Positions 44,349-56,256 of a stretch of DNA of 64,000 nucleotides are shown here, one piece after another (position 1 is the first letter of the stretch; each line of letters starts with the position of its first letter). The stretch covers positions 532,632,083-532,696,082 of the forward strand of contig NC_058520.1 in assembly GCF_904849725.1 (NCBI RefSeq). The letters run 5' to 3'. The stretch comes from Hordeum vulgare subsp. vulgare (lineage: Eukaryota > Streptophyta > Magnoliopsida > Poales > Poaceae). The position numbers and the translations under genes were made by a program. The notes beneath the pieces are model-generated. The model worked only from the letters and a program-made list of their open reading frames with translations. It was not told where the DNA came from and did not search any database.

Positions 44349-47149
44349 AGCATCCCGAAGCTTAACTCCTGCTCGTACTCGAGTAGGGAAGTGATAAAGA
44401 CATAATTTTTGATGTGGAATGCTACCTAGCATATTTGTCCTTTGTAACTTCTTTCATGTGACATGAATATTCAGATCCGTGAGATTCAAAACAATAGTTT
44501 GCTATTGACATGAAAACAATAATACTTCAAGCAAACTAGCAAGGTAATCATGAACTTTCGAAATAAAAAGGCCAAAGAAAGTTATCCCTACAAAATCATA
44601 TTGTCTGGCTATGCTCCGTCATCCCCACACAACTATTTTAAATCATGCACAACCCCGGTATTGGCCAAGTAATTGTTTTCGCACTCTTACTTTCTCAAAC
44701 CTTTTTCAACTCTCATGCAATACATGAGCGTGAGCCATGGATATAGCACTATAGGTGGAATAGAGTGTGGTGGAGGTTGTGAGACAAAAAAGGAGGAGAT
44801 GGTCACATCGACTCGGCATATCAAAGGGCTATGGAGATGCCCATTAATAGATATCAATGTGAAAGAGTAGGGATTACCATGCAATGGATACACTTAGAGC
44901 TATAAGTATGTGAAAGCTCAAAAGGAGAACTAGTGGGTGTGTATCCAAATTGCTTGCTGACGAAGACCTAGGGCAATTTTGAGGAAGCCCATCATTGGAA
45001 TATACAAGCCAAGTTATATAATGAAGATTCCCACTAGTATGTGGTGGTGACAAAACGAGAGACTCTCAGTCATGAAGAACATGGTGCTATTATGAAGCAC
45101 AAGTGTGGAAAAGATAGTAGCATTGTCCCTTCTCTCTTTTTCTCTCTCTTTTTTTTGTTTGGGCTCTTTGGCCTCTTTCCATATATCTCTCTCTCTCTTT
45201 TGTGGGCAACTTTGGCCTCTTTTTTTTATTTCCTCACATGGGACAATGCTCTAATAATGATGATCATCACACTTTTATTTACTCACAACTCAATACTTAG
45301 AGCAATGGAGACTCTATAGGAAATGCCTCCGGCAGTGTACCGGGATATGCAACAATCTAGCTTGGCGTATGACGTTGAAAACATCTCGCTAGCTATCTTA
45401 CGATCATGTAATGGCAATATGTAAGTGACGGCACAAGTCATGAGACGGAACGGTGGGAGTTGCATGGCAATATATCTCGGAATGGATATGAAAATGCCAT
45501 AGTAGGTAGGTATGGTGGCTGTTTTGAGGAAGGCATATGGTGGCTTTGTGCACCGGCAAAAGTTGCGCAGCACTAGAGAGGCTAGCAATGGTGAAAGGTG
45601 AAAGTGCATCTATACCATGGACTCACATTAGTCATGAAGAACTCACATACTTATTGCGAAAGTTTTTATTAGTAATCGAAACAAAGTGCTAAACGCATAC
45701 TCCTAGGGGAAGGGTTGGTAGGTGTTAACCATCGCGCGATTCCGATCGCAACACAAAGGATGACAATCAATAGATCAATTATGCTCCGACTTCCTAACAT
45801 AGCGGTTCACCATACGTGCATGTTACGGGAATCACTAACTTCAACACAAGTATTTCTAGATTCACAACACCCTACTAACATAACTCTTAATATTACCAAA
45901 TCCATGTCTCAAAACTATTTGAGAGGAATCAAACTTCTCTTTCTAATCAATGCACATGAAGATGGAAGTTTTATTGTATCCTCTTTGGATTCCTATCACC
46001 TTTGGGACTACTTTCATAGCACAAGCCAACTACCAAATTACTTAGAGAGATCACTCTCAAAAAGATATAAGTGAAGATCGAGAGTTCTTATTTCTCCAAA
46101 ATATGACACCGTCGTGCTCTATAAGATCTAAGTGAAGCACATAGAGCAAAGTTATCTAGCTCAAAAGATATAAGTGAAGCACATGTGAGCTAAATTGCCT
46201 AACTCAAAAGATAAAAGTGAAGCTCAAAGAGTATTCTAGCAAATTCACGATGAGTGCATGTCTCTCTCAAAAGGTGTGCAGCAAGGATGATTGTGACGCA
46301 AGAAAAAGAAAAGACTCCTACGATACAAGACGCTCCAAGCAAAACACATATCATGTGGTGAATAAAAATATAGCTCCAAGTAATGTTACCGATGGATTGA
46401 AGACGAAAGAGGGGATGCCTTCCCGGGGTATCCCCAAGCTTAGGCTTTTTTGTGTCCTTGAATTTGGCTTGGGATGCCTTGGGCATCCCCAAGCTTGAGC
46501 TCTTTCCACTCTTTATCCCTTTGTCCATGAGAACATCACCCAGAACTTGAAAACTTCACAACACAAAACTTAAACAGAAACTCGTGATATCATTAGCACA
46601 AGAAAACAAACTACCACCTCTTTAGGTACCGTAGCAAACTTGATTTTATATTTATATTGGTGTTAGATTATTGTATTCTAACTTTTCCATGGCTAGTACC
46701 CCCAGATACTATCCATAGTTTCATCAAAACAAGCAACCAACACAACAAAAACAGAATCTGTCAAAAACAGACCACTCTGTAGCAATCTGTATACTTCGTA
46801 AAGTTCTGGTATCTCAAAAATTCTGAAATATTACGACAGTTTGGGAAAATTTCATATCAACCAAAATCAAAAAGAATCAACTCAAAATATCTTTCTCGAT
46901 AAAAATGAAAAATAATTTCGTGAGCGAAACGTTTCTGTCTTTTTCCAGCATGATCAAACAACCATCACCAAACTAGTCATAAAGGTTTTACTTGGCTCAA
47001 ACACAAAAAGAAACACAAAAGACACAATCATAACAAATGATGGTGTGGACGCAACAAAACAGAAAGAAAAAAAGCAAAGATAAATTCATTGGGTTGCCTC
47101 CCAACAAGCGCTATTGTTAACGCCCTTAGCTAGGCATAAGGTGATAGAA
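44349..47149 (-). other. Non-coding 3' internal region of element H
   Basis: 2.8 kb between the 3' LTR and gag-protease, aligned with 1-1469 and 6424-7201 of A. It has no conserved long ORF. Near 46430-46440 and 46485-46495 the minus strand has two AAGCTTGGGGAT motifs like polypurine tracts. This copy shows the empty target site of the solo LTR in A (TATCC near 46432). Confidence 0.7.
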
Positions 47150-49225
47150 TCACGTATCGTCGTCTTTGGTGCTCAAACCATAAATATCCCTCATCATGGA
47201 TTCATAAGGCAATCTTATTTTATTTCTAGGAAAATGCTCCATGCCCTTCTTTAAAGGAAATTGAAATCTAATATTCCCTTCCTTCATATCGATGATAGCA
47301 CCAATAGTCCTTAGGAAAGGTCTACCAAGAATGATAGGACATGTAGGATTGCAATCAATATCAAGAACAATGAAATACAGGGGTACATAGTTCCTATTTG
47401 CAATAATAAGAACATAATTGATCCTTTCCATGGGTTTCTTAACAGTAGAATCCGCAAGATGCAAATTAAGAGAGCACTCCTCAATCTCATTAAAGCCTAG
47501 AACATCACATAAAGACTTTGGAATCGGAGAAACACTAGCACCCAAATCACACAAAGCATTGCATTCATAGTTTTTTATTTTGATTTTGATAGTAGGTTCC
47601 CACTCATAATGAAGCTTTCTAGGAATAGAAACTTCCAACTCAAGTTTATCTTCAAGAGATTTTATCATAGCATCGACGATGTGATCGGTAAAGGCTTTGT
47701 TTTGGCTATAAGCGTGTGGAGAGTTTAGCATGGATTGAATCAAGGAAATACATTCAATCAAAGAGCAACTATCATAATTGAATTCCTTGAAATCCAATGT
47801 AGTAGTTTCATTACTACTCAAAGTTTTGATATCCTCTACTCCACTTTCAATGCTTTTAGCATCAAGATAGATAGACTCCGAATCATTGGGGTGTTTTTCA
47901 ACCAAGGTGGATTCATATCCAGCCCCATCATCATTAGGTTTGACACTAGAAAACAATGATTCAATGGGAGTCACACCAAGCACCTTAAGATCTTCGTGAT
48001 TCTCATCACGAGAACACGTCTTTTTAAGCCATTCATGTCTAGCACGAATTTGGGCGGTTCTTTCTTTACTCTCATTCATGGAAACACGCATAGCTTTCAA
48101 AGTTTCATCCATATTGATCTTGGGAGGAGCACATCTAACTTTCAAAGCATCAATATCAATAGACATTCTATCAACACTCCTAGCCAAATCATCAATTTTG
48201 AGTAGTTTTTCTTCTATGGACGCACTGAAAATCTTTTGCGAGTTGATAAACTCTTTGATATTACTCTCTAGATCAGAGGGTAATTTATTGTAATTTCCAT
48301 GAGCATTGTTGTAGGAGTTGCCAAAGTTATTAGAGGGATTACTAGGAAAAGGCCTAGGAACATAGTTTCCTCTAAAAGCATTGTTGTGGCCAAAATTATT
48401 CCTACCAACAAAATTAACGTCCAAGCTTTCATTGCTACTCTCAATCAAGGAAGACAAGGGCATATCATTTGGATCTAAAGGAGCACCTTTACTAGGAAAC
48501 AATTTCATTAGCTCATCCATCTTAGCACTCAACGAGTTGATTTCTTCTATACGGTGTACCTTTTTACTAATAGGTGACCTTTCAGTGTGCCATTGAGAAT
48601 AGTTTGTCATGATATTGTCTAGGAGTTTTGTGGATTCTCCTAATGTGATTTCCATGAATGTTCCACAGGAGGTAGAGTCCAAGATATTTCTAGAAGCGAA
48701 ATTCAAACCAGCGTAGAAGATTTGTATAATCATCCAAAGACTCAAGCCATGATCGGGACAATTTCTAATCATCAATTTCATTATCGCCCAAGATTGTGCA
48801 ACATGTTCATGATCAAGTTGCTTAAAATTCATGATATCATTACGGAGAGAGATAATCTTAGCTGGCGGAAAATACTTGGATATGTAAGCATCTTTGCACT
48901 TGTTCCAAGAATCAATACTATTTTTGGGCAAAGATGAAAACCAAGTTTTTGCTCGATCTCGCAATGAGAACGAAAATAGCTTCAATTTAATCACATCATT
49001 ATCCACATATTTCTTCTTCTGCATATCGCAAAGCTCAATGAAGGTGTTAAGATGGGATGTGGCATCTTCACTAGGAAGGCCGGAGAATTGCTCTTTCATA
49101 ACAAGATTCAGCAAAGCAGCATTGATTTCGTATGATTCCGCACTAGTGGCGGGAGCAATCGGAGTAGTAATAAAATCATTATTATTAGCATTCTAGAAGT
49201 CACAAAGTTTGGTGTTTTCAGTCAT
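47150..49225 (-). pseudogene. gag-protease of element H, one stop near the start
   Basis: The ATG at 49225 opens MTENTKLCDF, followed at once by TAG (49193-49195) where A has Ser. The frame then stays open to 47150, for 691 codons in all. The Gag core includes KTWFSSLPKNSIDSWNKCKD, and an Asn-rich region with FGNSYNN lies in the middle. The retropepsin-like part has NALCDLGASVSPIPKSL and CPIILGRPFLRTIGAIIDMK. Apart from the early stop this is the best-preserved gag-protease of its family in the window, and it serves as the reference for the lesions in A. Translation could in principle restart at the Met of MLNLVMKEQF (49114). Confidence 0.88.
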
Positions 49226-49429
49226 GGTGACTTCAGCAAGCAGACAAGCACACAAACGAACAGAAAGCAAGTGAGAGAAAAGGGTGAACGAAAAAGGCAA
49301 AAAAAATGTAAATTTTTGTTTTCCAGAAGTGGGGGAGAGGAAAACAAGAGGCAAAAAAGTAAATGCAAGAGATGAGTTTGCAACACTTACTTGGATAAGC
49401 TTCACTTAGAATAATCCCCGGTGCCAGAA

Positions 49430-49600
49430 ATTGACACGTTGACGGGAGACTATTCTTGACTTGATCCTCCCCGACAACGGCGCTAGAAATTGGCACGTTG
49501 ACGGGAGACTATTCTTGACTTGATCCTCCCCGGCAACGGCGCCAGAAATTGGCACGTTGACGGGAGAGTATTCTTGACTTGATCCTCCCCGGCAACGCGG
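49430..49600 (-). repeat. Triplicated 59 bp primer-site and leader unit of element H
   Basis: Three tandem copies with a period of exactly 59 bp (unit starts at 49441, 49500 and 49559). Each holds the primer-site module: TCCCCGACAACGGCGCTA at 49468-49485, a perfect TCCCCGGCAACGGCGCCA at 49527-49544, and a damaged TCCCCGGCAACGCGG at 49586-49600 next to the LTR. Confidence 0.85.
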
Positions 49601-49613
49601 AAAAAATTCTTCT

Positions 49614-50026
49614 TGCTACCTCTTGAGCTTGCGTTGGTTTTTCCCTTGAAGAGGAAAGGGTGATGCAGCACAGTAGCAGTAAGTATTTCCCTCAGTTTGA
49701 GAACCAAGGTATCAATCCAGTAGGAGAATCAAGCCAAGTGTCCAAAGTACCTGCGTAAACACAAATGAGCTTGCACCCAACGCTATAAAAGGGATTGTCA
49801 ATCCCTTCAAAATTGATTGCAAAGTGAGATCTGAAGGTGGAAAGTGCAACAAAGTAAAAGTGTAAGGCTGAAAATATGATATGAAGTAGACCCGGGGGCC
49901 ATAGTGTTCACTAGAGGCTTCTTTCAAAATAGCAAATACTACGGTGGGTGAACGAATTATTGTCGAGCAATTGATAGAACCGCGCAAAGTCGTGACGATA
50001 TCTAAGGCAATGATCATACATATAGG
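49614..50026 (-). mobile_element. 5' LTR of element H, inner 413 bp
   Basis: Starts TGCTACCTC (inverted LTR end) and is cut at ATAGG by element I. The missing part would follow I outside the window. Confidence 0.8.
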
Positions 50027-51632
50027 TGATACGTCTCCGTCGTATCTACTTTTCTGAACTCTTTTGCCCTTGTTTTGGACTCTAATTTGCATGATTTGAA
50101 TGGAACTAACCCGGACTGACGTTGTTTTCAGCAGAATTAACATGGTGTTGTTTTTGTGCAGAAATAGAAGTTCTCGAAATGTCCTGAAAATTTACGGAGA
50201 TTTTTTCTAGAATAAAAGAAAAATACCTGCGCAAAGTTCCAGTGAGGGGTGTGCCAGTGGGCCACAAGCCCCTGGGCCGCGGCCACCCCCTATGGCCGCG
50301 CCATGAGGGCTTGTGGGGCCCACGTGGCACCACCGCCCCCAATCTCAGTTCTATATCTTCTGTTTCGTCTAGAAAAAACAGAGAGAAGGTTTCATCGTGT
50401 TTTGTGATACGGAGGCGCCGCCACATCCTGTTCTTCATCTCGAGGGCAGATCTGGAGTCCGTTTCGGGTTCCGGAGAGGGGAATTCATCGCCATCGTCAT
50501 CATCAACCTTTCTCCATCGACAATTCCTTGATGCTCTTCATCGTTCGTGAGTAATCTCATCATAGGCTTGCTGGACGGTGATGAGTGGGATGAGATCTAT
50601 CATGTAATCGAGTTAGTTTTTGATGGATATTGATCCCTAGTATCCACTATGTTCTAGATTGATGTTGCTACTACTTGGCTATGCTTAATGCTTGTCACTA
50701 GGGCCCGAGTGCCATGATTTCAGATCTGAACCTATTATGTTGTCGCCAATATATGTGTGTTTTAGTTCCTATCTTGCAAGTTGTAGTCACCTACTATGTG
50801 TTATGACCCGGCAACCCCGGAGTGACAATAGCCGGAACCACTCCCGGAGATGACCATAGTATGAGGATTTCATGTATTCACCGCATGTTAATGCATTGGT
50901 CAGGTTCTTTATTAAAAGGAGAACCTTAATATCCCGTAGTTTCCATTAGGACCCCGCTGCCACGGGAGGGATGGACAATAGATGTCATGCAAGTTCTTTT
51001 ACCTAAGCACGTATGACTACATACGGAATACATGCCTACATTAGATTGACGAACGGGAGCTAGTCACATATCTCTCTATGTTATAGCTATTACATGATGA
51101 ATCAGATCCTTCACACTCATCCATCACCGATCCACTGCCTACGAGTCTTTTACTACTGGTCCTCGCTACGTTGCTTTGCCTAGGCTTGTCCCTTGCTACA
51201 AGAGGGATTGGGCCAGTTTGCTACTGCTGTTGCTACTGCTGTTACTTGTTACTCTGCTGCTGCTACTACTGTTCTTTGGCACTTCGCTGTTACTTGCTGC
51301 AAGACTTTGTTGGCGCTAACATCCCGTCAACAAGGCTTTTTTCCGGCGCCGTTGCCGGGGAGTGTCAAAGCTTTTTCTGGCGCCATTGATACAACAGTTA
51401 GGAATAGTCTGCCTTATCAACAGATCGTTTCTGGCATCGTTGCTATCATACTACTTTGCTACTAATACTTTGCTTGCAGACACTAATCTTTCAGGTGTGG
51501 TTGAATCTGACACATTCAGCTGCTAATACTTGAGAATATTCTTTAGCTTCCCCTTGTGAGCAAATCAATAAATTTGGGTTGAATACTCTACCCTCGAAAA
51601 CTGTTGCGATCCCATACGCTTGTGGGACATCA
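50027..51632 (+). mobile_element. 5' LTR of element I
   Basis: 1,606 bp from TGATACGTCTCCGTCG to GACATCA. The palindrome is at 50259-50321. Inside U5, at 51331-51361, it carries a near-copy of its own LTR-end and primer-site junction (51631-51660). Confidence 0.8.
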
Positions 51633-51642
51633 AGGCTTTTTC

Positions 51643-51660
51643 TGGCGCCGTTGCCGGGGA
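51643..51660 (+). promoter_or_regulatory. Primer-binding site of element I (Asp-tRNA type)
   Basis: TGGCGCCGTTGCCGGGGA lies ten bases after the LTR end, as in element A. Confidence 0.85.
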
Positions 51661-51710
51661 AGCACAGCTATATTCTCTGAGTCACTTGGGATTGACGTCT
51701 GTTGATCACT

Positions 51711-54471
51711 ATGAGGAATCCGAAAGATCCAAGAACTAAAATCCTACCTTCCACTGCGAGGAGAGGTAAGGAACTGCCATCTAGCTCTGCACTTGATTCA
51801 CCTTCAGTTTTGAGTAAGTTTGCGACTTCACCTCCTGCTAGAAATCTTGATATGTCGCCTGTTCTTGATGATGCTACTTCTGCTGCCCATGATGCTATAC
51901 TAGATACTATGCCTGATGATGCTATGCTAGATACTATGCATGATGATGCTATGCTTGATACTATGCCTGATACTGCTTTGCCACCTGGTGCCCTTGATGC
52001 ACATATTGCTAGAGTTGCTGCTAGATGTGATGATACTTCTGAAACTGCTGATACTATTGAAGTAGAACCTGCTACTATGCCTGAATTGCATGTTATGCCT
52101 GATACGCGCTATGTTATGGAGGGAGAGATAGCTGAGGATTTTCTTGCGTGTAAGGATAGCTATGATGTTGAGAAACTTCTGCGCAAGTGGAAAGAAAAAT
52201 CTGTGAACGCTAGGATGAAATATGACCCGAAGTTTGCCACTTCACCTATCTTTGTGACCGATAAGGATTATGAATTCTCTGTCGACCCTGAGTTAATCAC
52301 TCTGGTCGAATCTGATCCCTTTCACGGTTATTAGTCTGAAACGGTTGTAGCCCATCTTACCAAACTGCACGATATAGCCACCCTATTCACTAGTGAGGAA
52401 AAGATCCGCCACTACTACATGCTCAAGATGTTTCCTTTCTCGCTAAAGGATGATGCTAAGATTTTGGTTCACTTCTCTTGCTCCTGGTTGTGTGCGTAGC
52501 CCCCAAGATATGGTCTACTACTTCTCTGAAAAATATTTCCCTGCCCATAAGAAGCAAGCTGCCTTGCAGGAAATATACAACTTTGCTCAAGCTGAAGAAG
52601 AGAGTCTCCCACAAGCTTGGGGGAGGCTTATCCACCTACTGAATGCTTTGCCTGATCACCCTCTTGAGAAGAATGAAATACTTGATATCTTCTATAATGG
52701 ACTTACCGATGCTTCCAAAGACCACCTAGATAGTTGTGCCGGTAGTGTTTTTAGGGAACGAACCGTAGAACAAGCTGAGATTCTGTTGAACAACATCTTG
52801 TGCAATGAGAATGCTTGGACTATTCCCGAACCACCTCCTAAGCCAACTCTGAAGAAAAGAGGTATTCTATTCCTCAGACCTAAAGATATGCAATAAGCCA
52901 AGAAATCTATGCGAGAGAAAGGCATTAAGTCTGAAGATGTCAAAAATCTACCACCTATCGAGGAGATCCATGGTCTCGATAAGCCGATACAGGTAGTAGA
53001 AGTAAATTCTCTGCGTAGGTTTGATGAGAGTGATATTCCTTTTGATAAACCTGCTAGCTTATGCATGGATGAATTTGATAACTTTGTTGCCAAACAACAG
53101 AGTTTCAATGATTATGTTAGCAGACAATTGGAAAAGAATGCTCGTATGCTTAGTCATTTAAGTGCTTGTGTGGACAGAAACATCAATGATCTTAAACTTC
53201 TGAGTAAACATGCCTCTATGGTTACTACTCAGGTAGAACAAGTACTTAAAGCTCAGAATGACTTGCTCAATGAGTTGAATGACAATTCCGTCACAGTCGT
53301 TACTAGAGGCGGTAGAATGACCCAGGAACCTCTGTATCCTGAGGGTCATCCGAAGAGAATTGAACAAGATTCTCAAGGAGTTAGCACTGATGCACCTAGT
53401 CATCCTAGAAAGAAGAAGAAAGATGATAGGAACCTGCACGCTAGCAACCCTGTTGCTGCTACCCCTGAGAGTCCAAATGATGCCTCTGTCTCTGATGCTG
53501 AAACACAATCTCGTGATGAACATGAGCCTAATGATAATATCAATAGTGATGTTCATGAAGATGCTCAACCTAGCAATGATAAGGATGTGGAGATTGAACC
53601 TAGTGTTGATCTTGATAACTCACAGCATAAGAATTAGAGATACGATAAGAATGACTTCACTGCTAGGAAGCACGATAAAGAAAGGGAACCATGGGTTCAG
53701 AAACCTATGCCCTTTCCTCCCAAACCGTCCAAGAAAAAGGATGATGAGGATTTTGAGCGCTTCGTTGAGATGATCAGACCTGTCTTTCTGCAGATGTGTT
53801 TGACTGATATGCTCAAGATGTCTCTGTATGCTAAGTACATGAAAGATATTGTGACTAATAAGAGGAGGATACCTGATCTTGAGATCTCCGCCATGCTTGC
53901 CAACTACACTTTCAAGGGTGGAACTCCGAAGAAACTAGGTGATCCCGGTGTGCCCACTATACCTTGCTCCATTAAAGGCAACTATGTTAGAACTGCGTTA
54001 TGCGACCTTGGAGCCGGTGTTAGTGTTATGCCTCTCTCTCTTTATCGTAGGCTTGAACTGGATAAGTTGACACCCACTGAAATCTCTCTGCAAATGGCCG
54101 ACAAATCAACTGCTTTCCCTATAGGCATTTGAGAGGATGTGCTTGTTGTGGTTGCTAACACCACTATCTTAACACACTTTGTTATCTTGGATATTCCTGA
54201 GGATGATGCCATGGCTGTCATCCTCGGAATACCCTTTTTAAACACCGTAGGGGTTGTTATAGATTGCAACAAAGGCAATGTCACTTTCCATGTCAACGGT
54301 AATGAGCACACGGTGCACTTCCCGAAGAAACAATATCGAGTACATCGCATCAATGCTATCGAAAAAACTTCATCGATTCTTATTGGGAGCTTTGAATGCC
54401 CTATTCCTCGTGTCAAGATGAAGTATGATTTGCTGGTTGGGGAGATACACATCCCCATTGAGGTGATCTAG
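51711..54471 (+). pseudogene. Broken gag-protease of element I
   Basis: The ATG at 51711 opens MRNPKDPRTKILPST, and the layout matches D. Lesions compared with D are TAG at 52332-52334, a 1 bp insertion near 52460, TAA at 52894-52896, TAG at 53635-53637 and TGA at 54130-54132. The protease motif CDLGAGVSVMP and the end motif AVILGIPFLNTVGVVID remain readable. It keeps GAG at both places where D has TAA. The N-terminal repeats are of DAMLDTMPDD type. Confidence 0.88.
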
Positions 54472-54639
54472 TGACTATTCTTAAATTCTCCGTCTTCTTT
54501 TGCGATTCGAGAAAGTTTTGTCGAGGGGATTTGATCAACCCCATTGACGGATTTCTTTCGATGACCATGAGGTGGATGAATCGAGGAGTCACAAACCTGT
54601 GTTCCAAGCTTTCACTTTAGGTTACTTAGAAGAAAAATG

Positions 54640-55021
54640 ATAGATTTAGTTTAGTTTTCCCTGTTTTCTGTTTTAGCGTTCGGTAGAAAAGTACCCCGAA
54701 AATCAAAGTTCTCCGAACGCTGTGAAAATCAAGTTTGATTTTTTCTGGAATATTTGAAAACTTCTGGGACAAAGAGTCTGCCTGGGGGCCACACCAGTGG
54801 GCCACAAGCCCTAGGGGCGCGGGCACCCCCTGGCCGCGCCACCGAGGCTTGTGGGGCCCATAGGCACCCCCTCCACTCATTCTTGCTCCCATCCTGTTCT
54901 CCTACCTCCAGAAAAAATCGTTTTGCAGCTCAAACCCGTGTTCTTGCTCCTCTTGCTGGGATTTTCGATCTCTTTGCTCAAATCACCGTTCTCCGAACCG
55001 TTTTGGGGAAATTACTCCTTG
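54640..55021 (+). promoter_or_regulatory. Internal LTR-promoter-like segment (element I)
   Basis: The counterpart of 18950-19328 in D, with palindrome arms GGGCCACAAGCCC (54799-54811) and GGCTTGTGGGGCCC (54846-54859). It ends at a CTTGGTAAGTG donor-like site. The GC-rich loop differs from D, and in each element it resembles the loop of that element's own LTR. Confidence 0.5.
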
Positions 55022-55234
55022 GTAAGTGACTCCTTCATTGGTCCAATTAGTTTTTGCTCTAGTGCCTTATACTCCGCGTATTTTTGCGACCATGTTCTTG
55101 AGCTTTGTATGCTGATTCTAGCTGGTCCCAAGTAGTTTTGATGTGTAATATGGTATCTAGGCTCTTGTTGGAGTAGTTGCTACAAGTTTAGTTGAACCTT
55201 GTTCACCTTCCCTTTGGGTCACTGAAAATTTCAG
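55022..55234 (+). other. Putative intron before ORF2 (element I)
   Basis: The donor GTAAGTGACTCC is at 55022 and the acceptor TTTCAG ends at 55234, nine bases before the ORF2 ATG. The length is 213 bp, against 222 bp in D. Confidence 0.4.
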
Positions 55235-55243
55235 AAAACGAAG

Positions 55244-56256
55244 ATGTTCAGGAGAAACTTTCATGGTGGTTCCTCAAGCAAGAGAGGTCCTCGTCTGGCA
55301 ATTCGGGAGCCTGATCCTTACCAGCCTAGGGACGCGCAGGTACAACTATGTGAATGGACATCCGATGAATTTATGATTGAGGCAGGCTTCAAAGATTAGT
55401 TTGATGCACTTGTTCACAACGTCGGACTCAAAGAATTCATCTCCGATAAATGTGAACAGTATGTTGCTCTCACTGCCTCTTTTGTTCGTAGATTCAAATT
55501 TTCAGCTCGCCGTGAGCCATCGGTACTGTTTGATCTCTATGATAAATCGTATACCATGGATTTAGAGGATTTCAATAGAATTTGCAAAATACCTACTTGG
55601 GGTAGCCTCAGTGATCCTCCTAAATCTTCGGTTAGAGATTTTTGCGTTGGTATTACGGTTGGAGAAACTAGAGACATTACGCAAGCTACCATGGGGAGTA
55701 TTCAATTTCCTGCCTTGCATTACTTTGCCCTCTTCATAGGCAGATGCATTAATGGCAAGATTGAACATTGTCACCTCTGCGCACCCGACCTTTGTATCCT
55801 TAAGAGCGCAGTGACAGGTGACAAAAGCTTCAACATGGGAGCTATTATAGCAAGGAGGCTGAATAAGAATGCTATTGATGGGGATTTCTTTGATGGGATC
55901 TATGCCACTCGCATAGCAAATTTTCTTGGAGTACCCATCCGCGCAGGAGATCCCCTGCTCCATACATTTTTCCTTGACCGCGTCGCTATGACACGTTACC
56001 AGTTCCTTGAGAGGGATGATGAATCCCTCCTATACCGACTGATATTTAACCGGTAGTGTGTTTTCCATATTACCCTTCCTGCTCCTGCTCTCTTTGACTT
56101 TCAGGTAAAACGGAGGTATTACATAGCCAGAGGAGAGGCAGAAGAGTATGAGAGGGAGGCAAAGGTTGCTCGTCTCCGTGAGGCAGCTATTCAGGCAGTG
56201 GCTGCAGCACTCCCGTATAACCCCCAGTATGATTTTGGGTTTCGCCAGGACCATCC
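55244..56256 (+). pseudogene. Second ORF of element I, broken and truncated
   Basis: The ATG at 55244 opens MFRRNFHGGSSSKRGPRL. TAG at 55397-55399 and TAG at 56057-56059 break the frame, and Copia element C is inserted near its end (after FRQDHP). The conserved stretch LEDFNRICKIP and ITQATMGSIQFPALHYFALF is readable. It retains the Trp codon that is a stop in D. Confidence 0.7.

Larger units (their letters stand above)
42842..50026 (-). mobile_element. Gypsy element H (Athila-like, non-autonomous), interrupted by I
   Basis: Minus-strand element inserted in G's leader. Its 3' LTR is at 42842-44348, its internal region at 44349-49613 and its partial 5' LTR at 49614-50026, where element I is inserted. 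It is the same family as A. In the 413 bp of LTR that can be compared, about 15 differences were counted (3.6 percent), suggesting roughly 1.4 million years. It encodes gag-protease only, and no polymerase is present in 5.3 kb of internal sequence. Confidence 0.85.
50027..56256 (+). mobile_element. Gypsy element I (relative of D), interrupted by C
   Basis: Plus-strand element in H's 5' LTR (left flank ATAGG, 50022-50026). It has a 5' LTR (50027-51632), a primer site, a broken gag-protease, the internal promoter-like segment and a broken second ORF, cut at 56256 by Copia element C. It aligns with D in the same order but is more decayed. No polymerase genes. Confidence 0.85.

Noticed and set aside
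45041..45319. ORF with hydrophobic Phe/Leu-rich segment, possible small membrane protein
   Set aside because: The hydrophobic part is a CT/T-rich low-complexity tract, and the homologous stretch in element A (about 230-420) is not open.
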